Below are positions 46,952 through 55,295 of a stretch of DNA of 64,000 nucleotides, piece after piece. A model generated the notes under the pieces. The model did no database searches, was not told the DNA's origin, and was given only the letters and a program-made list of their open reading frames with translations. Each line of letters opens with the position of its first letter. Within the stretch, counting starts at the first letter, position 1. The stretch is from positions 93,288-157,287 of the forward strand of contig JAAYKY010000001.1 of assembly GCA_012522185.1 (NCBI GenBank), written 5' to 3'. The translations under genes were made by a program, and so were the position numbers. Source of the stretch: Flavobacteriaceae bacterium (GTDB lineage: Bacteria > Bacteroidota > Bacteroidia > Flavobacteriales > Weeksellaceae).

Positions 46952-48346
46952 ATGTCACATTACGAATCACCGGTTAGAGAGCCTTTAATTATAGGACATA
47001 AAACCTACCATGATATTACGGTGGACATTGCCCGACCGATTGAAAATAAATCGGGAAAATTATGGTGGCTGGCGTTCAGTATTGCACTTGTAACCTTTTT
47101 GTATGGAGTAGGTTGTATCGCTTACACCATTGGTACAGGGATTGGTGTATGGGGGCTTAACCGAACCATTGGATGGGCCTGGGATATTACCAACTTCGTT
47201 TGGTGGGTAGGTATCGGTCACGCGGGAACTTTGATTTCTGCAGTATTGTTGCTTTTCCGACAGAAATGGAGAATGTCCATTAACCGTTCGGCAGAAGCAA
47301 TGACCATCTTTGCAGTTGTGCAGGCTGCTATTTTCCCAGTAATTCACATGGGACGTCCCTGGGTGGGCTATTGGGTTTTCCCAGTTCCGAATAACTTTGG
47401 ATCTTTTTGGGTAAACTTTAACTCGGCACTTCTATGGGACGTGTTTGCAATTTCAACTTACTTCTCTGTATCGGTAGTTTTCTGGTACATGGGATTGATT
47501 CCAGACTTTGCGATGATTCGTGACCGTGCAAAAAAACCTTTCTCAAAGAGAATTTATGGAATCCTCAGTATGGGATGGGGTGGAAAGGCAAAACACTGGC
47601 AAAGACACGAGGAATTAGAATTGGTATTAGCAGGTCTTTGTACACCACTCGTATTCTCAGTTCACACCATTGTATCATTTGACTTTGCTACTTCCGTTAT
47701 TAAAGGATGGCACTCTACAGTTTATCCACCTTATTTCGTTGCCGGTGCGATTTTCTCTGGATTTGCAATGGTACAAACACTATTGAGTGTGATGCGAAAA
47801 GTGATGCACCTAGAAGACTATATTACCCGTCAACATATTGAATTGATGAACATTGTAATCATTGTGACGGGAGGTATGGTAGCCGTAGCCTATGCGAGTG
47901 AATTCTGGGTGGGATGGTACTCAGGAAGTAGATATGAAGACTTTATGTATTTCTCACCTGGTGCCGCTGTTGGGCCTTATTGGTGGGCATTCTGGGCACT
48001 GATAATCTGTAATGTATTGGTTCCTGCATTACTATGGATTAGACGAATCAGAAGAAGTTTTGTTTGGACCTTTATCATTTCCATTGTTGTAAACATTGGG
48101 ATGTGGTTTGAGCGTTTCGATATTATCGTGGTGAACTTGTCACGTGACTATTTACCAGGTGGCTGGACGATGTTCGTCCCTACCTTTGTTGACGTAGGTA
48201 TTTTCATCGGAACCAATGGATTCTTCTTTGTGTTATTCCTATTGTACGCTCGTACATTCCCAGTAATTTCACAAGCATCCATGAAATCAATATTGAAATC
48301 ATCAGGAGAGAGTTATAAGAAACATCATAAAGAAGAGGAGCATTAA
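46952..48346 (+). CDS. actC: ActC, NrfD/PsrC-like quinol-oxidising membrane subunit
   Basis: A 464-residue integral membrane protein with about ten helices, starting after a polar N-terminus (PVREPLIIGHKTYHDITVDI). It belongs to the NrfD/PsrC family and contains ITNFVWWVGIGHAGTLISAV and WRMSINRSAEAMTIFAV, conserved in ACIII. It holds the quinol site on the membrane and feeds electrons to ActB. The gap to actB is 30 bases; it is followed by actD after one base. Confidence 0.95.
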   Translation: MSHYESPVREPLIIGHKTYHDITVDIARPIENKSGKLWWLAFSIALVTFLYGVGCIAYTIGTGIGVWGLNRTIGWAWDITNFVWWVGIGHAGTLISAVLLLFRQKWRMSINRSAEAMTIFAVVQAAIFPVIHMGRPWVGYWVFPVPNNFGSFWVNFNSALLWDVFAISTYFSVSVVFWYMGLIPDFAMIRDRAKKPFSKRIYGILSMGWGGKAKHWQRHEELELVLAGLCTPLVFSVHTIVSFDFATSVIKGWHSTVYPPYFVAGAIFSGFAMVQTLLSVMRKVMHLEDYITRQHIELMNIVIIVTGGMVAVAYASEFWVGWYSGSRYEDFMYFSPGAAVGPYWWAFWALIICNVLVPALLWIRRIRRSFVWTFIISIVVNIGMWFERFDIIVVNLSRDYLPGGWTMFVPTFVDVGIFIGTNGFFFVLFLLYARTFPVISQASMKSILKSSGESYKKHHKEEEH

Positions 48347-48347
48347 A

Positions 48348-48878
48348 ATGAGTACGAAAACTATATACGGCCTTTACGGTGACGACGACGAATTATTGGA
48401 CGCGATAAAGACTTTCAATAAGCAAGGAATCGCTATCAAAGAAGTTTATACACCCTTTCCGGTTCACGGTTTGGACAGGTTATTGGGGTTGAAGAAAACC
48501 CGTATCTCCGATGCCGCATTCTTTTACGGTCTCTACGGAGTTACACTTGCATCGACTATGACTTGGTTTATGATGAACCATGACTGGCCACAAGATATTG
48601 GAGGAAAGCCCTCTTTTACTTGGCTTGAAAACATGCCGGCATTTGTGCCGATTATGTTTGAGTTAACGGTTTTCTGTGCAGCTCACCTTATGTCTTTGAC
48701 CTTTTTGGTACGTAGTAAACTTTACCCGGGAGCGAAAGCTCAAAATCCGGATCCAAGAACAACGGATGATAAATTCCTGATGGAAATTGAATCCAACGAC
48801 ATTGAAAAAGTAAAAGAAGCCTTTATTAACACCGGAGCAGAAGAAGTAACGGTAAGAGATTTAACTCCGGTTCAATAA
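48348..48878 (+). CDS. actD: ActD, DUF3341 membrane subunit of alternative complex III
   Basis: A 176-residue protein with two membrane helices (AAFFYGLYGVTLASTMTWFM and FVPIMFELTVFCAAHLMSL) and soluble ends. The N-terminal YGLYGDDDELLDAIKTF and the cluster position identify DUF3341/ActD, a structural subunit of ACIII without cofactor. It is one base after actC and 9 bases before actE. Confidence 0.93.
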   Translation: MSTKTIYGLYGDDDELLDAIKTFNKQGIAIKEVYTPFPVHGLDRLLGLKKTRISDAAFFYGLYGVTLASTMTWFMMNHDWPQDIGGKPSFTWLENMPAFVPIMFELTVFCAAHLMSLTFLVRSKLYPGAKAQNPDPRTTDDKFLMEIESNDIEKVKEAFINTGAEEVTVRDLTPVQ

Positions 48879-48887
48879 GAATTAGAA

Positions 48888-49586
48888 ATGAAAAGAGGAT
48901 TTATATATTTATTGTTAGTCAGCGTTGCCGTATCAGTGAGTTCCTGTTCGGATAAAAAACGAAAACCAAGCATCGTCTTCATGCCCGATATGTATTATCC
49001 GGTAGCCTATGATCCTTATATGGAGGCCGATTTTGAATATTGGCCAGAAAGAAACGGTGAGAAATCAAATGTTTCCTTATTCAATGAGCGCTATCAGATG
49101 ACCGCTCTTTGGCCAGCAGAAGGTTCAGTTGCTCGAACAGACGAACAGATGATTTTGCCATGGGAATTTAAAAATACCCTAGAAGATTACAATAAAACAA
49201 AAGCCATCACCAAATCACCACTTGATCCTGCAAATAGAAAAAAGGATTTGGAGAGAGGTGAAAAATTATATGGTCAAACTTGTACCGTTTGTCACGGTGA
49301 TACCGGTGACGGACAAGGATCTATCGTACAAACGAAAGCTTATTCCGGAGTACCGACTTATGCAGAAAGAGAAATGTCAGTTGGATCGGTTTATCATGTC
49401 ATCATGTACGGAAAAAATGCGATGGGTTCTTACGCCGGTCAATTAACACCGGTGGACAGATGGAGAGTTGCGGAATATGTAATGAACCTAAGAGCGAAAA
49501 GCTTGCAGGCCTCAGGTGCACCAGCGGCTACACCTACAGGAGAAACAGAAACTTCTGCAGGACAAGCTGAAACAACAACGGAATAA
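48888..49586 (+). CDS. actE: ActE, monoheme cytochrome c lipoprotein
   Basis: A 232-residue lipoprotein (lipobox at VSSC, Cys20) with a single heme motif CTVCHG near 132 and the axial Met likely in KNAMGSYAG. The N-terminal part (FMPDMYYPVAYDPYM) is typical of ActE in Bacteroidota. It probably takes electrons from ActA and passes them to the terminal oxidase. The C-terminus is Thr/Glu-rich and disordered. It precedes actF by 30 bases. Confidence 0.92.
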   Translation: MKRGFIYLLLVSVAVSVSSCSDKKRKPSIVFMPDMYYPVAYDPYMEADFEYWPERNGEKSNVSLFNERYQMTALWPAEGSVARTDEQMILPWEFKNTLEDYNKTKAITKSPLDPANRKKDLERGEKLYGQTCTVCHGDTGDGQGSIVQTKAYSGVPTYAEREMSVGSVYHVIMYGKNAMGSYAGQLTPVDRWRVAEYVMNLRAKSLQASGAPAATPTGETETSAGQAETTTE

Positions 49587-49616
49587 TAGAAATCAACAAT
49601 AAAGGAAAGAAATATC

Positions 49617-50969
49617 ATGCAGTATACGTTTTCTCCAAGATTGAAAATGACATCATTTGCACTTATAGGTGTAGGAATCTTGATTTACATAATTGGGTTA
49701 GTTTTGAATATCCAGGATCAGTCAAATCCAGATTATATCATTGATAAAATTAAAGAGGATCCTCAAATGTTTTTTGGGGAATACCAAACAGCCGAATACC
49801 AAAAACTCAATCCCAAAAATGAACAAGGTATTGTAAACGATGCACAACTTAAAATGTACGAGCACCATGTAGCAAACCGTCCATGGGCTGCCTTTTTGGT
49901 GCCTTCATTCCTTGCTTTAGGTATTGCAGGAGCTGCTTTGTTCTTCTTATCGGTTCAATTCGTAGCCAATGCAGGTTGGTCCATGGTGGTATCTCGTGTC
50001 ATGGAAGGTATCGCTTCTTTCATTCCCATAGGAGGCATCCTTATTTTGATTATTGTCATTGCATCCGCATTGGGGCTTAACCATCTTTATCACTGGATGG
50101 ATCCAACGCTCCTCGATGTAGAAGCAGATACCTATGATAAATACATGGCAACCAAATCCAAAATTTGGTTAAATATCCCGGGGTGGATCATCCGCTCAGT
50201 GATTTACGTTTCTCTTTGGTGGATCTTCATGGTTTGGATTAAAAAGACAACCAAAAAATTGGACGAAACCAACGGAAGCAGACCTGTCTACAGACAATTG
50301 TACACAAGATCAGTATTGTTTATCGTCGTATTTGCTTTGACCACTGCCGGATTAGCTTGGGACTGGATCATGTCATTGGATCCACACTGGTATTCAACTT
50401 TGTTTATGTGGTACGGAATGGTAAGCTACCTTGTTTCGGCAGTAGCCATCATGGCAATTATTTCGATTTACCTTAACAAAAAAGGATCTTTACCTTTGTT
50501 CAACGACAACCATCAGCACGATTTAGCGAAATACATGTTCGGATTCAGCTTGCTGTGGACTTACCTTTGGTTTGCACAATTTATGCTTCAGTGGTATTCA
50601 AATATCCCGGAAGAAGTTCAATATTTCCAACAAAGAAATGCACAATACGGAGGTTACTTCTGGATGTTGGCCGTTAACTTTGTTGCCGTATTGCTTATCA
50701 TGATTAGTTCAAGCATCAAAAGAAATTCTAAACTTGTATTTGCAATGGGCTTTGTGATTGTCTTAGGACACTATTGGGATTTCTACAACCAAATCATGCC
50801 GGGCGCAGTTGGAGCTTTCCATAATTTTGGATTCCTTGAAATCGGTGCCTTAATGGTCGTAAGCGGATTGTTTGTTTTCTTTGTGATGAATGCAATCAGC
50901 AAATTAAACTTAGAAGCAAAAGGACATCCTTATTTCCACGAATCTAAGATTTATGAATATCCATTCTAA
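49617..50969 (+). CDS. actF: ActF, membrane subunit of alternative complex III
   Basis: A 450-residue polytopic membrane protein of the NrfD-like quinol:cytochrome c oxidoreductase family, with about ten hydrophobic segments; HHVANRPWAAFLVPSFLALG and LAWDWIMSLDPHWYSTLFMW are typical. It is a structural partner of ActC. It is last in the operon: a strong terminator follows at 50990-51019. In many Flavobacteriia cytochrome oxidase genes follow directly; here they do not. Confidence 0.93.
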   Translation: MQYTFSPRLKMTSFALIGVGILIYIIGLVLNIQDQSNPDYIIDKIKEDPQMFFGEYQTAEYQKLNPKNEQGIVNDAQLKMYEHHVANRPWAAFLVPSFLALGIAGAALFFLSVQFVANAGWSMVVSRVMEGIASFIPIGGILILIIVIASALGLNHLYHWMDPTLLDVEADTYDKYMATKSKIWLNIPGWIIRSVIYVSLWWIFMVWIKKTTKKLDETNGSRPVYRQLYTRSVLFIVVFALTTAGLAWDWIMSLDPHWYSTLFMWYGMVSYLVSAVAIMAIISIYLNKKGSLPLFNDNHQHDLAKYMFGFSLLWTYLWFAQFMLQWYSNIPEEVQYFQQRNAQYGGYFWMLAVNFVAVLLIMISSSIKRNSKLVFAMGFVIVLGHYWDFYNQIMPGAVGAFHNFGFLEIGALMVVSGLFVFFVMNAISKLNLEAKGHPYFHESKIYEYPF

Positions 50970-50989
50970 AACATAACTATAAACTATAC

Positions 50990-51019
50990 AAGGGAATTCT
51001 GAAAAGAATTCCCTTTTTT
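50990..51019 (+). terminator. Terminator of the ACIII operon
   Basis: AAGGGAATTC (50990-50999) pairs perfectly with GAATTCCCTT (51006-51015), then T6. Confidence 0.9.
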
Positions 51020-51022
51020 ATT

Positions 51023-51234
51023 CTCAAAATTCAACAGTTCTTGAGGCGGCATCTCCAGACCAGCTGCTAAGATTTAATTGAGTTTAATGTTTATCTGACT
51101 AAACTCTATTCTGCTTATCTGTGAGTATTCAATCGCACACAAATAGGCGAGTTGTACCATGCTCAGATTTTTTGATTTCTTAGTCTTCTGAGTTTTTTAC
51201 CCAAAGTAATAATATATTGGTTCTTAATGTTTTT
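51023..51234 (-). pseudogene. XRE-family regulator pseudogene
   Basis: The minus strand reads LGKKLRRLRNQKNLSMVQLA, then YLCAIEYSQISRIEFSQINI, a stop (TAA at 51074-51076), and in the same frame ILAAGLEMPPQELLNFE. This is a Cro/C1-type helix-turn-helix of the short Bacteroidota XRE type, whose intact form reads LxxIAxALExPxxELF in the last part. The stop, the loss of a few residues before it, and no start codon upstream (preceding in-frame TAG at 51235-51237) show decay. Such regulators often accompany mobile or accessory genes, and it lies next to a broken lipoprotein gene. Confidence 0.7.
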
Positions 51235-51357
51235 CTATAAAACGAATATAGAAATAATTGATATTAAATGTTATAGAAGGGATGCTATAATAAAAATGGA
51301 GGTGAATATGTAGGTTTGGATATTTTTTTTAAATTTAAACTCTTAAACAATTTAAAC

Positions 51358-52257
51358 ATGAAAAAGACAATTTATTTTTTACTACTATGTGTAGTGGGTT
51401 TGCTGTTTTCCTGTTCGGAAGATGACTTTCAAACAATTTCTAGTGAAGAAGCAGTTTAAAATAAGGGCAGGAAAAAAGATTTTTCCTGATGAGGGACTAT
51501 TCCGCTAACGGAATGAGTTCTGTGCCGAATAATTTCATAAGCAATAATTTTATAGAAAAATTAAAATCATTCAATCAAAAGAACCATTTTGTCTGTGAAT
51601 TGTCTGACCAAAATGGATTGCCTTTGTAGCAATATTCTATCAGAACAGGAGGTAATTATGTTCAAAATAAAGGGGGAGATGTCAGAGATGATTTTCTTAT
51701 CATTCCAATGCAGGAGGAAGGGGATTTATTTTTATCTTCTTTATTGTATATCAAGTATCCTGATTCTGAGGATCCTGAGATCCATACGATAACCAATGAA
51801 TGCAGTGATTCATATTAATATTCCCGGGGATGATGGTTCTGTCATTGTATCAGGTCACCAATTTAGCCCAAATGCTTCTCACTGGATTTTTACTACAATA
51901 CAAGTTCCTTTTATTGTAGCAACTACAGGAGCAGACGGACCTCACCCTGTCAGTGGACACAGAAAATTCGGCTTGATAAGGAATTCCAATGGTTCCTATA
52001 CAATTTACACAAGAGGAGTTGATAGAGTTCAAGATGGCTTGAGAGCTCACATATTTCCAGTGCAAGAATATATGTTCAAAAAAGCTGATGATTTATGGGA
52101 AAGCTTTCAGGAAGGTTTAAGAAGTTATATCCAGAATAATAGTTATGGTAATACAATTACAATAAATACACCAGCAAAATGGAGGCCTAAATGGCAAGAG
52201 GCTAAAAACGTATTGATTAATAATTTACCCCCAAGTACTTTAGATGAGTGTAATTAA
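51358..52257 (+). pseudogene. Broken lipoprotein/toxin-like gene
   Basis: The 5' piece (51358-51459) is a lipoprotein signal peptide, 33 residues ending SEEAV before TAA, with lipobox LLFSC. A second frame (51465 to about 51800) reads NNFISNNFIEKLKSFNQKNH and FVCELSDQNGLPL, a TAG stop at 51627-51629, then DDFLIIPMQEEGDLFLSSLL. The third piece (51796-52257) returns to the first frame. Together they read as one former secreted protein with two frameshifts and one stop. The middle block (FIE.L..FN, NGLP.W-like, F.IP) resembles other Bacteroidota surface lipoproteins. The function is unknown. The 3' part alone may still be expressed (see next entry). Confidence 0.7.
51796..52257 (+). CDS. C-terminal fragment, possible toxin-like domain
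   Basis: A 153-residue open frame from an ATG, but probably only the 3' part of the broken gene above. The core GADGPHPVSGHRKFGLIRNS then GSYTIYTRGVDR is similar in pattern to the C-terminal domains of Bacteroidota polymorphic-toxin-like proteins, and the block AKWRPKWQEAKNVLI ends it. I recognise the pattern, not a named family. No signal peptide is present in this piece. It overlaps the next gene by 14 bases, as toxin and immunity genes often do. Translation as a free protein is unproven. Confidence 0.4.
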   Translation: MNAVIHINIPGDDGSVIVSGHQFSPNASHWIFTTIQVPFIVATTGADGPHPVSGHRKFGLIRNSNGSYTIYTRGVDRVQDGLRAHIFPVQEYMFKKADDLWESFQEGLRSYIQNNSYGNTITINTPAKWRPKWQEAKNVLINNLPPSTLDECN

Positions 52258-52672
52258 AATTTTTATCAGGTCAATAATTTTTTCAATAGTCTTTACGTGT
52301 TATAAGTTTATTGTAGATGTTTTGATGAATCTGGTTCTTAAAAAAGAGCTTATTGATTTAGGAACCTATAGTGGGATTATGCCGGAGTTTTCGTTTAATG
52401 ATTATCTTATGGTTTTTCTACTTGCCTCTATCCCTTTATTGCTTTCTGCATTGATATTTAATTTTTTTGTTAAATATTTGATTTCAAAAATTTTCTACTG
52501 GATTATTGCAGCAATACCTATATTAACTTATGTATGGTTTTCATTCTATGTAATAAGTTATGGTGGCATGAAGGGATTTTTATTGTTCTTTTCGAATTCA
52601 GTATTTCTATTTATAGCATTTTACTATAATTACCAGATGATAAATAAGGAATTGAAAAAAAATGATTTTTAA
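52244..52672 (+). CDS. Small four-helix membrane protein, possible immunity-like partner
   Basis: A 142-residue very hydrophobic protein with about four membrane segments (IIFSIVFTCYKFIVDVL, YLMVFLLASIPLLLSALIF, WIIAAIPILTYVWFSFY, GFLLFFSNSVFLFIAFYY) and a Lys-rich tail. I do not recognise a family. It overlaps the fragment before it by 14 bases, and its AT-rich composition differs from neighbouring housekeeping genes. A membrane immunity protein is one option; a simple accessory membrane protein is another. It is convergent with the 52669 gene (4-base overlap). Confidence 0.55.
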   Translation: MSVIKIFIRSIIFSIVFTCYKFIVDVLMNLVLKKELIDLGTYSGIMPEFSFNDYLMVFLLASIPLLLSALIFNFFVKYLISKIFYWIIAAIPILTYVWFSFYVISYGGMKGFLLFFSNSVFLFIAFYYNYQMINKELKKNDF

Positions 52673-53205
52673 TTCTGAATATCTCCCAAATTAATTTCCC
52701 AAACCGTTTTGGATTTCGAGCCAAACTTCTTCTCTAGGGGTTCAAAACGGATGATTTGATTTACTTCGAATTCTGAGCGAATTTGTTGGTTCGAAACGAC
52801 CAAAACATAAGAATTAACCCACTCATTAAGTCCCAATTCTCTGGAATTTTGACCTGATTTGATTTCAAACCGATACGATTTATTCTCAATTTTAGATAAG
52901 AATTCAATGAAACTGATTTCGGGTTGAGTAGATTTTGTAAAATCTCTGAATCGCATCTGGGCATCAGCCATCGCCAAGATATTCTCTCGGATTTGCTTTT
53001 TCAATTCCTCATTTGTTTCGGACGAATAAATCGAAAGGTATTCGTAGAATTCTTCCAGTTTATTTTGAGAATTCTCCTGATAAGCCTCTATACTTCGCAT
53101 GGAAAAATTGGCTTTGATTCCTTTCGGAGATTCCGGCACGGCTTGTCCAAAAAGAATTCCCGAAAGAAGAAACAGAGATGCTATGCTTAATTTTTTTAGT
53201 TTCAT
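52669..53205 (-). CDS. Uncharacterised exported protein
   Basis: A 178-residue protein with a signal peptide (LSIASLFLLSGILFG, then QAVPESPKG). The mature part starts with a helical, Glu/Gln-rich region (about 35-95) and then a beta-rich half (KSYRFEIKSGQNSRELGLNE, FEVNQIIRFEPLEKKF). No known domain is visible. It overlaps the upstream gene 53202-54104 by 4 bases, so the two are translationally coupled and likely act together in the periplasm or at the inner membrane. No Cys is present. Confidence 0.6.
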   Translation of the reverse strand: MKLKKLSIASLFLLSGILFGQAVPESPKGIKANFSMRSIEAYQENSQNKLEEFYEYLSIYSSETNEELKKQIRENILAMADAQMRFRDFTKSTQPEISFIEFLSKIENKSYRFEIKSGQNSRELGLNEWVNSYVLVVSNQQIRSEFEVNQIIRFEPLEKKFGSKSKTVWEINLGDIQN

Positions 53206-54104
53206 AAGATTTGAATTCTGATGAAATTTATTTGTTTTTTATCATTGGTTTCCAGATTCAGGATTTTCATCTTCCTGGTTTCGGAAGTCGGAACGATTAA
53301 TTTCCCCGAAAACTCCTCTTTGTTCAAATATTCTGCACCCAGATTTTCTTTCAGCATCAGGATGACTTCCAAATCTTCCGACAAAATCTTCTCGAGTTTC
53401 TCCTTGCGGTTTTCCCAATCCTTCAAATCCGAATGAATGAAATTCTTCAAAACCATCGCATAATCTTCCGGCTTGATCAAAATCTCTTGATCCGTTTTGG
53501 AAATCTCCACTTCTTTCGTTTCGAAATAAGGACTTTCAATGATGATTTTTTCCGAATTTGTATCTACTTCAAAGCTTGAATTCTCCACATCGACCGGAAT
53601 TTTCTCATCTTTTGAAACCTTGAAAACCTGAAGCTCTACCGCTTGAACCGGTTCTTTTGTAAACTCATTTTTAATTTGAATGGTTTTCGGGTCTGATTTT
53701 TTATAAAAAGTATAAGCCACCGTTACCATAACGGCAAATAAAACCAATCCAAAAGCCAATAATCTTTGTTTGGATTTGGGAAGCTTGCCATCCTTTGCGA
53801 GCAATTCTTCGGAATCCGATCGATTTTGAAACCTAAAATCATCCCAATCGGCAAATCCCGAAAACCTTGAAAAAATATCCAGCATATCTTTTCGGGGAAG
53901 TTTTTCATTGGCTTCCGGTTTCAGATGTGTGTAAATCCACTTTTCGCTGACCCTTTCCTTGAGTTCCGTTTCGATTAAATCAATGAGCTGACGAATATCT
54001 TTTGAACTGAAACTTTTCCAATCCCCCGGAAATTGCGGATAGTAACTTTGGTAAGTCACCAAAATCTGCTTTTTCAGTTCCTGAAAATCTTTGAGTTCAT
54101 TCAT
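53202..54104 (-). CDS. Uncharacterised single-pass membrane protein
   Basis: A 300-residue protein with a cytoplasmic N-terminal part (about 1-115; YPQFPGDWKSFSSKDIRQLI is a recurring kind of segment in flavobacterial proteins, but I cannot name it), one membrane helix (LLAFGLVLFAVMVTVAYTFY, about 119-139) and an exported C-terminal region with a mostly acidic beta/alpha mix. It resembles anti-sigma or sensor layouts (soluble, helix, exported), but there is no sigma gene nearby. It is coupled to the 52669 gene. An inverted repeat ACTGTAAA/TTTACAGT lies upstream at 54155-54183. Confidence 0.6.
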   Translation of the reverse strand: MNELKDFQELKKQILVTYQSYYPQFPGDWKSFSSKDIRQLIDLIETELKERVSEKWIYTHLKPEANEKLPRKDMLDIFSRFSGFADWDDFRFQNRSDSEELLAKDGKLPKSKQRLLAFGLVLFAVMVTVAYTFYKKSDPKTIQIKNEFTKEPVQAVELQVFKVSKDEKIPVDVENSSFEVDTNSEKIIIESPYFETKEVEISKTDQEILIKPEDYAMVLKNFIHSDLKDWENRKEKLEKILSEDLEVILMLKENLGAEYLNKEEFSGKLIVPTSETRKMKILNLETNDKKQINFIRIQIL

Positions 54105-54154
54105 TTATCCGGTTCAAAATTAATTCGAAAAGAAATTTTAACTGCTGTAAATCT

Positions 54155-54183
54155 ACTGTAAAACTACGGAATAAGTTTACAGT
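54155..54183. promoter_or_regulatory. Inverted repeat between divergent genes
   Basis: ACTGTAAA (54155-54162) and TTTACAGT (54176-54183) are perfect 8-bp arms around 13 bases. The gap serves the divergent 54104 and 54251 genes, so this could be an operator; no regulator is known. Confidence 0.3.
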
Positions 54184-54250
54184 CAATGGAAAGTTGTTTT
54201 GCAGTGATACACTTTCTCTTCAGTCCTAAACTTGCGGAAAAATTAAAAAT

Positions 54251-55225
54251 ATGAAAACAAAATTATCATTTTTATTAAGTGGTCTGGTTTCAATTTGTAT
54301 GGCACAAATTGGAGGAAATCAATTGTATGGTGGAAACAATTCTTCGAATTCTCATCTACATAATTTAACAATTAGCAATTCCATTTCGCCTAAAATCCAA
54401 ATGTCAAAAGATGCTTTGAGTTTTGAAGTGAACATTTTAAATAATATCCAAGCAGATGTTTACGTCGTCACTTTGGGCGTAAATGAAGAAAACACTTCGG
54501 TGGAAGCTTGTAATACCCAAATCAATCAGAGAATTGAAAATTTCATGAAATCAATTTCCAAAATTGGAATTAAAAAGTCAGATGTTTATGTAGATTTTAT
54601 TTCTCAAACCAAGATTTACGATTATGTTTCGGATTCAGAAGGAGAAAGAATTGACATCCAACAAGTGGATGTGGGATTTGAAATCAAAAAGAACATCATT
54701 TTTAAATTAAGTCGTTTGGAGTTATTTGATAAAATTCTGGAATTAGCTTCCAAAGAAAAGATTCACAACATCATCAATGTTGAATATTATGTGGAAAATC
54801 AAAATGCGATTTATGAAGAAATGTTGAAAGAAGCGATGAAAATACAAAAAGAAAGATTGAAATTATTGAACTTAAACGAGTCCGATTGGGAAATGGAGCC
54901 CATGATTTCCATTAATTTTTCTTCGGTTCAGCCCGGACATCAATACAAAAAATTTCAGGCTTACGAGTCCGGAACCGTTTCTTATTCGAATTATTACAAC
55001 AATAATTCAGTAATTGTCCGAAAAGAAGAAAGAAAATCCAATTCCTTTTACTTTGATGGTTTGGACACCAATTCCTTTGACAAAATATTAAATGCTTCTA
55101 CGCCGGTAGTAGGTTTACAGTTTCTGATGAACTTAAAAATAACTTATGTGAAAAAAGAAAAAGAGAAGAAAAATTATTATGTCGTTACCTCCAACGGTGA
55201 ATTAAAAGCGCTGGAATTAAATTAA
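54251..55225 (+). CDS. SIMPL-domain (DUF541) exported protein
   Basis: A 324-residue protein with a signal peptide (KLSFLLSGLVSICMA, then QIGG). The SIMPL/DUF541 region spans about 55-300, with ADVYVVTLGVNEENTSVEAC and KIGIKKSDVYVDFISQT as hallmarks. The family forms periplasmic or outer-membrane ring-shaped oligomers of unclear function. A Ser/Asn/Gly-rich stretch follows the signal. It is a single gene between an inverted repeat and a palindromic terminator-like element (55234-55262). Confidence 0.72.
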   Translation: MKTKLSFLLSGLVSICMAQIGGNQLYGGNNSSNSHLHNLTISNSISPKIQMSKDALSFEVNILNNIQADVYVVTLGVNEENTSVEACNTQINQRIENFMKSISKIGIKKSDVYVDFISQTKIYDYVSDSEGERIDIQQVDVGFEIKKNIIFKLSRLELFDKILELASKEKIHNIINVEYYVENQNAIYEEMLKEAMKIQKERLKLLNLNESDWEMEPMISINFSSVQPGHQYKKFQAYESGTVSYSNYYNNNSVIVRKEERKSNSFYFDGLDTNSFDKILNASTPVVGLQFLMNLKITYVKKEKEKKNYYVVTSNGELKALELN

Positions 55226-55233
55226 TGCTTTTG

Positions 55234-55262
55234 CCTTGTCAGGATTCTGAATCTTGACAAGG
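55234..55262. repeat. Dispersed CCTTGTCA palindrome, copy 2
   Basis: CCTTGTCA...TGACAAGG arms (55234-55241 and 55255-55262) enclose GATTC/GAATC, giving a 29-base near-perfect palindrome, a variant of the 19436-19483 element. It lies between the SIMPL gene and the DUF2891 gene and could also stop transcription. Confidence 0.6.
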
Positions 55263-55295
55263 ATTTTATATCTTTAGGAAAAATTATATTTCCCA

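Noticed and set aside
51589..51792. Open frame of 67 codons in the decayed island
   Set aside because: It is in a different frame from the recognisable middle block of the broken gene and has no features of its own.
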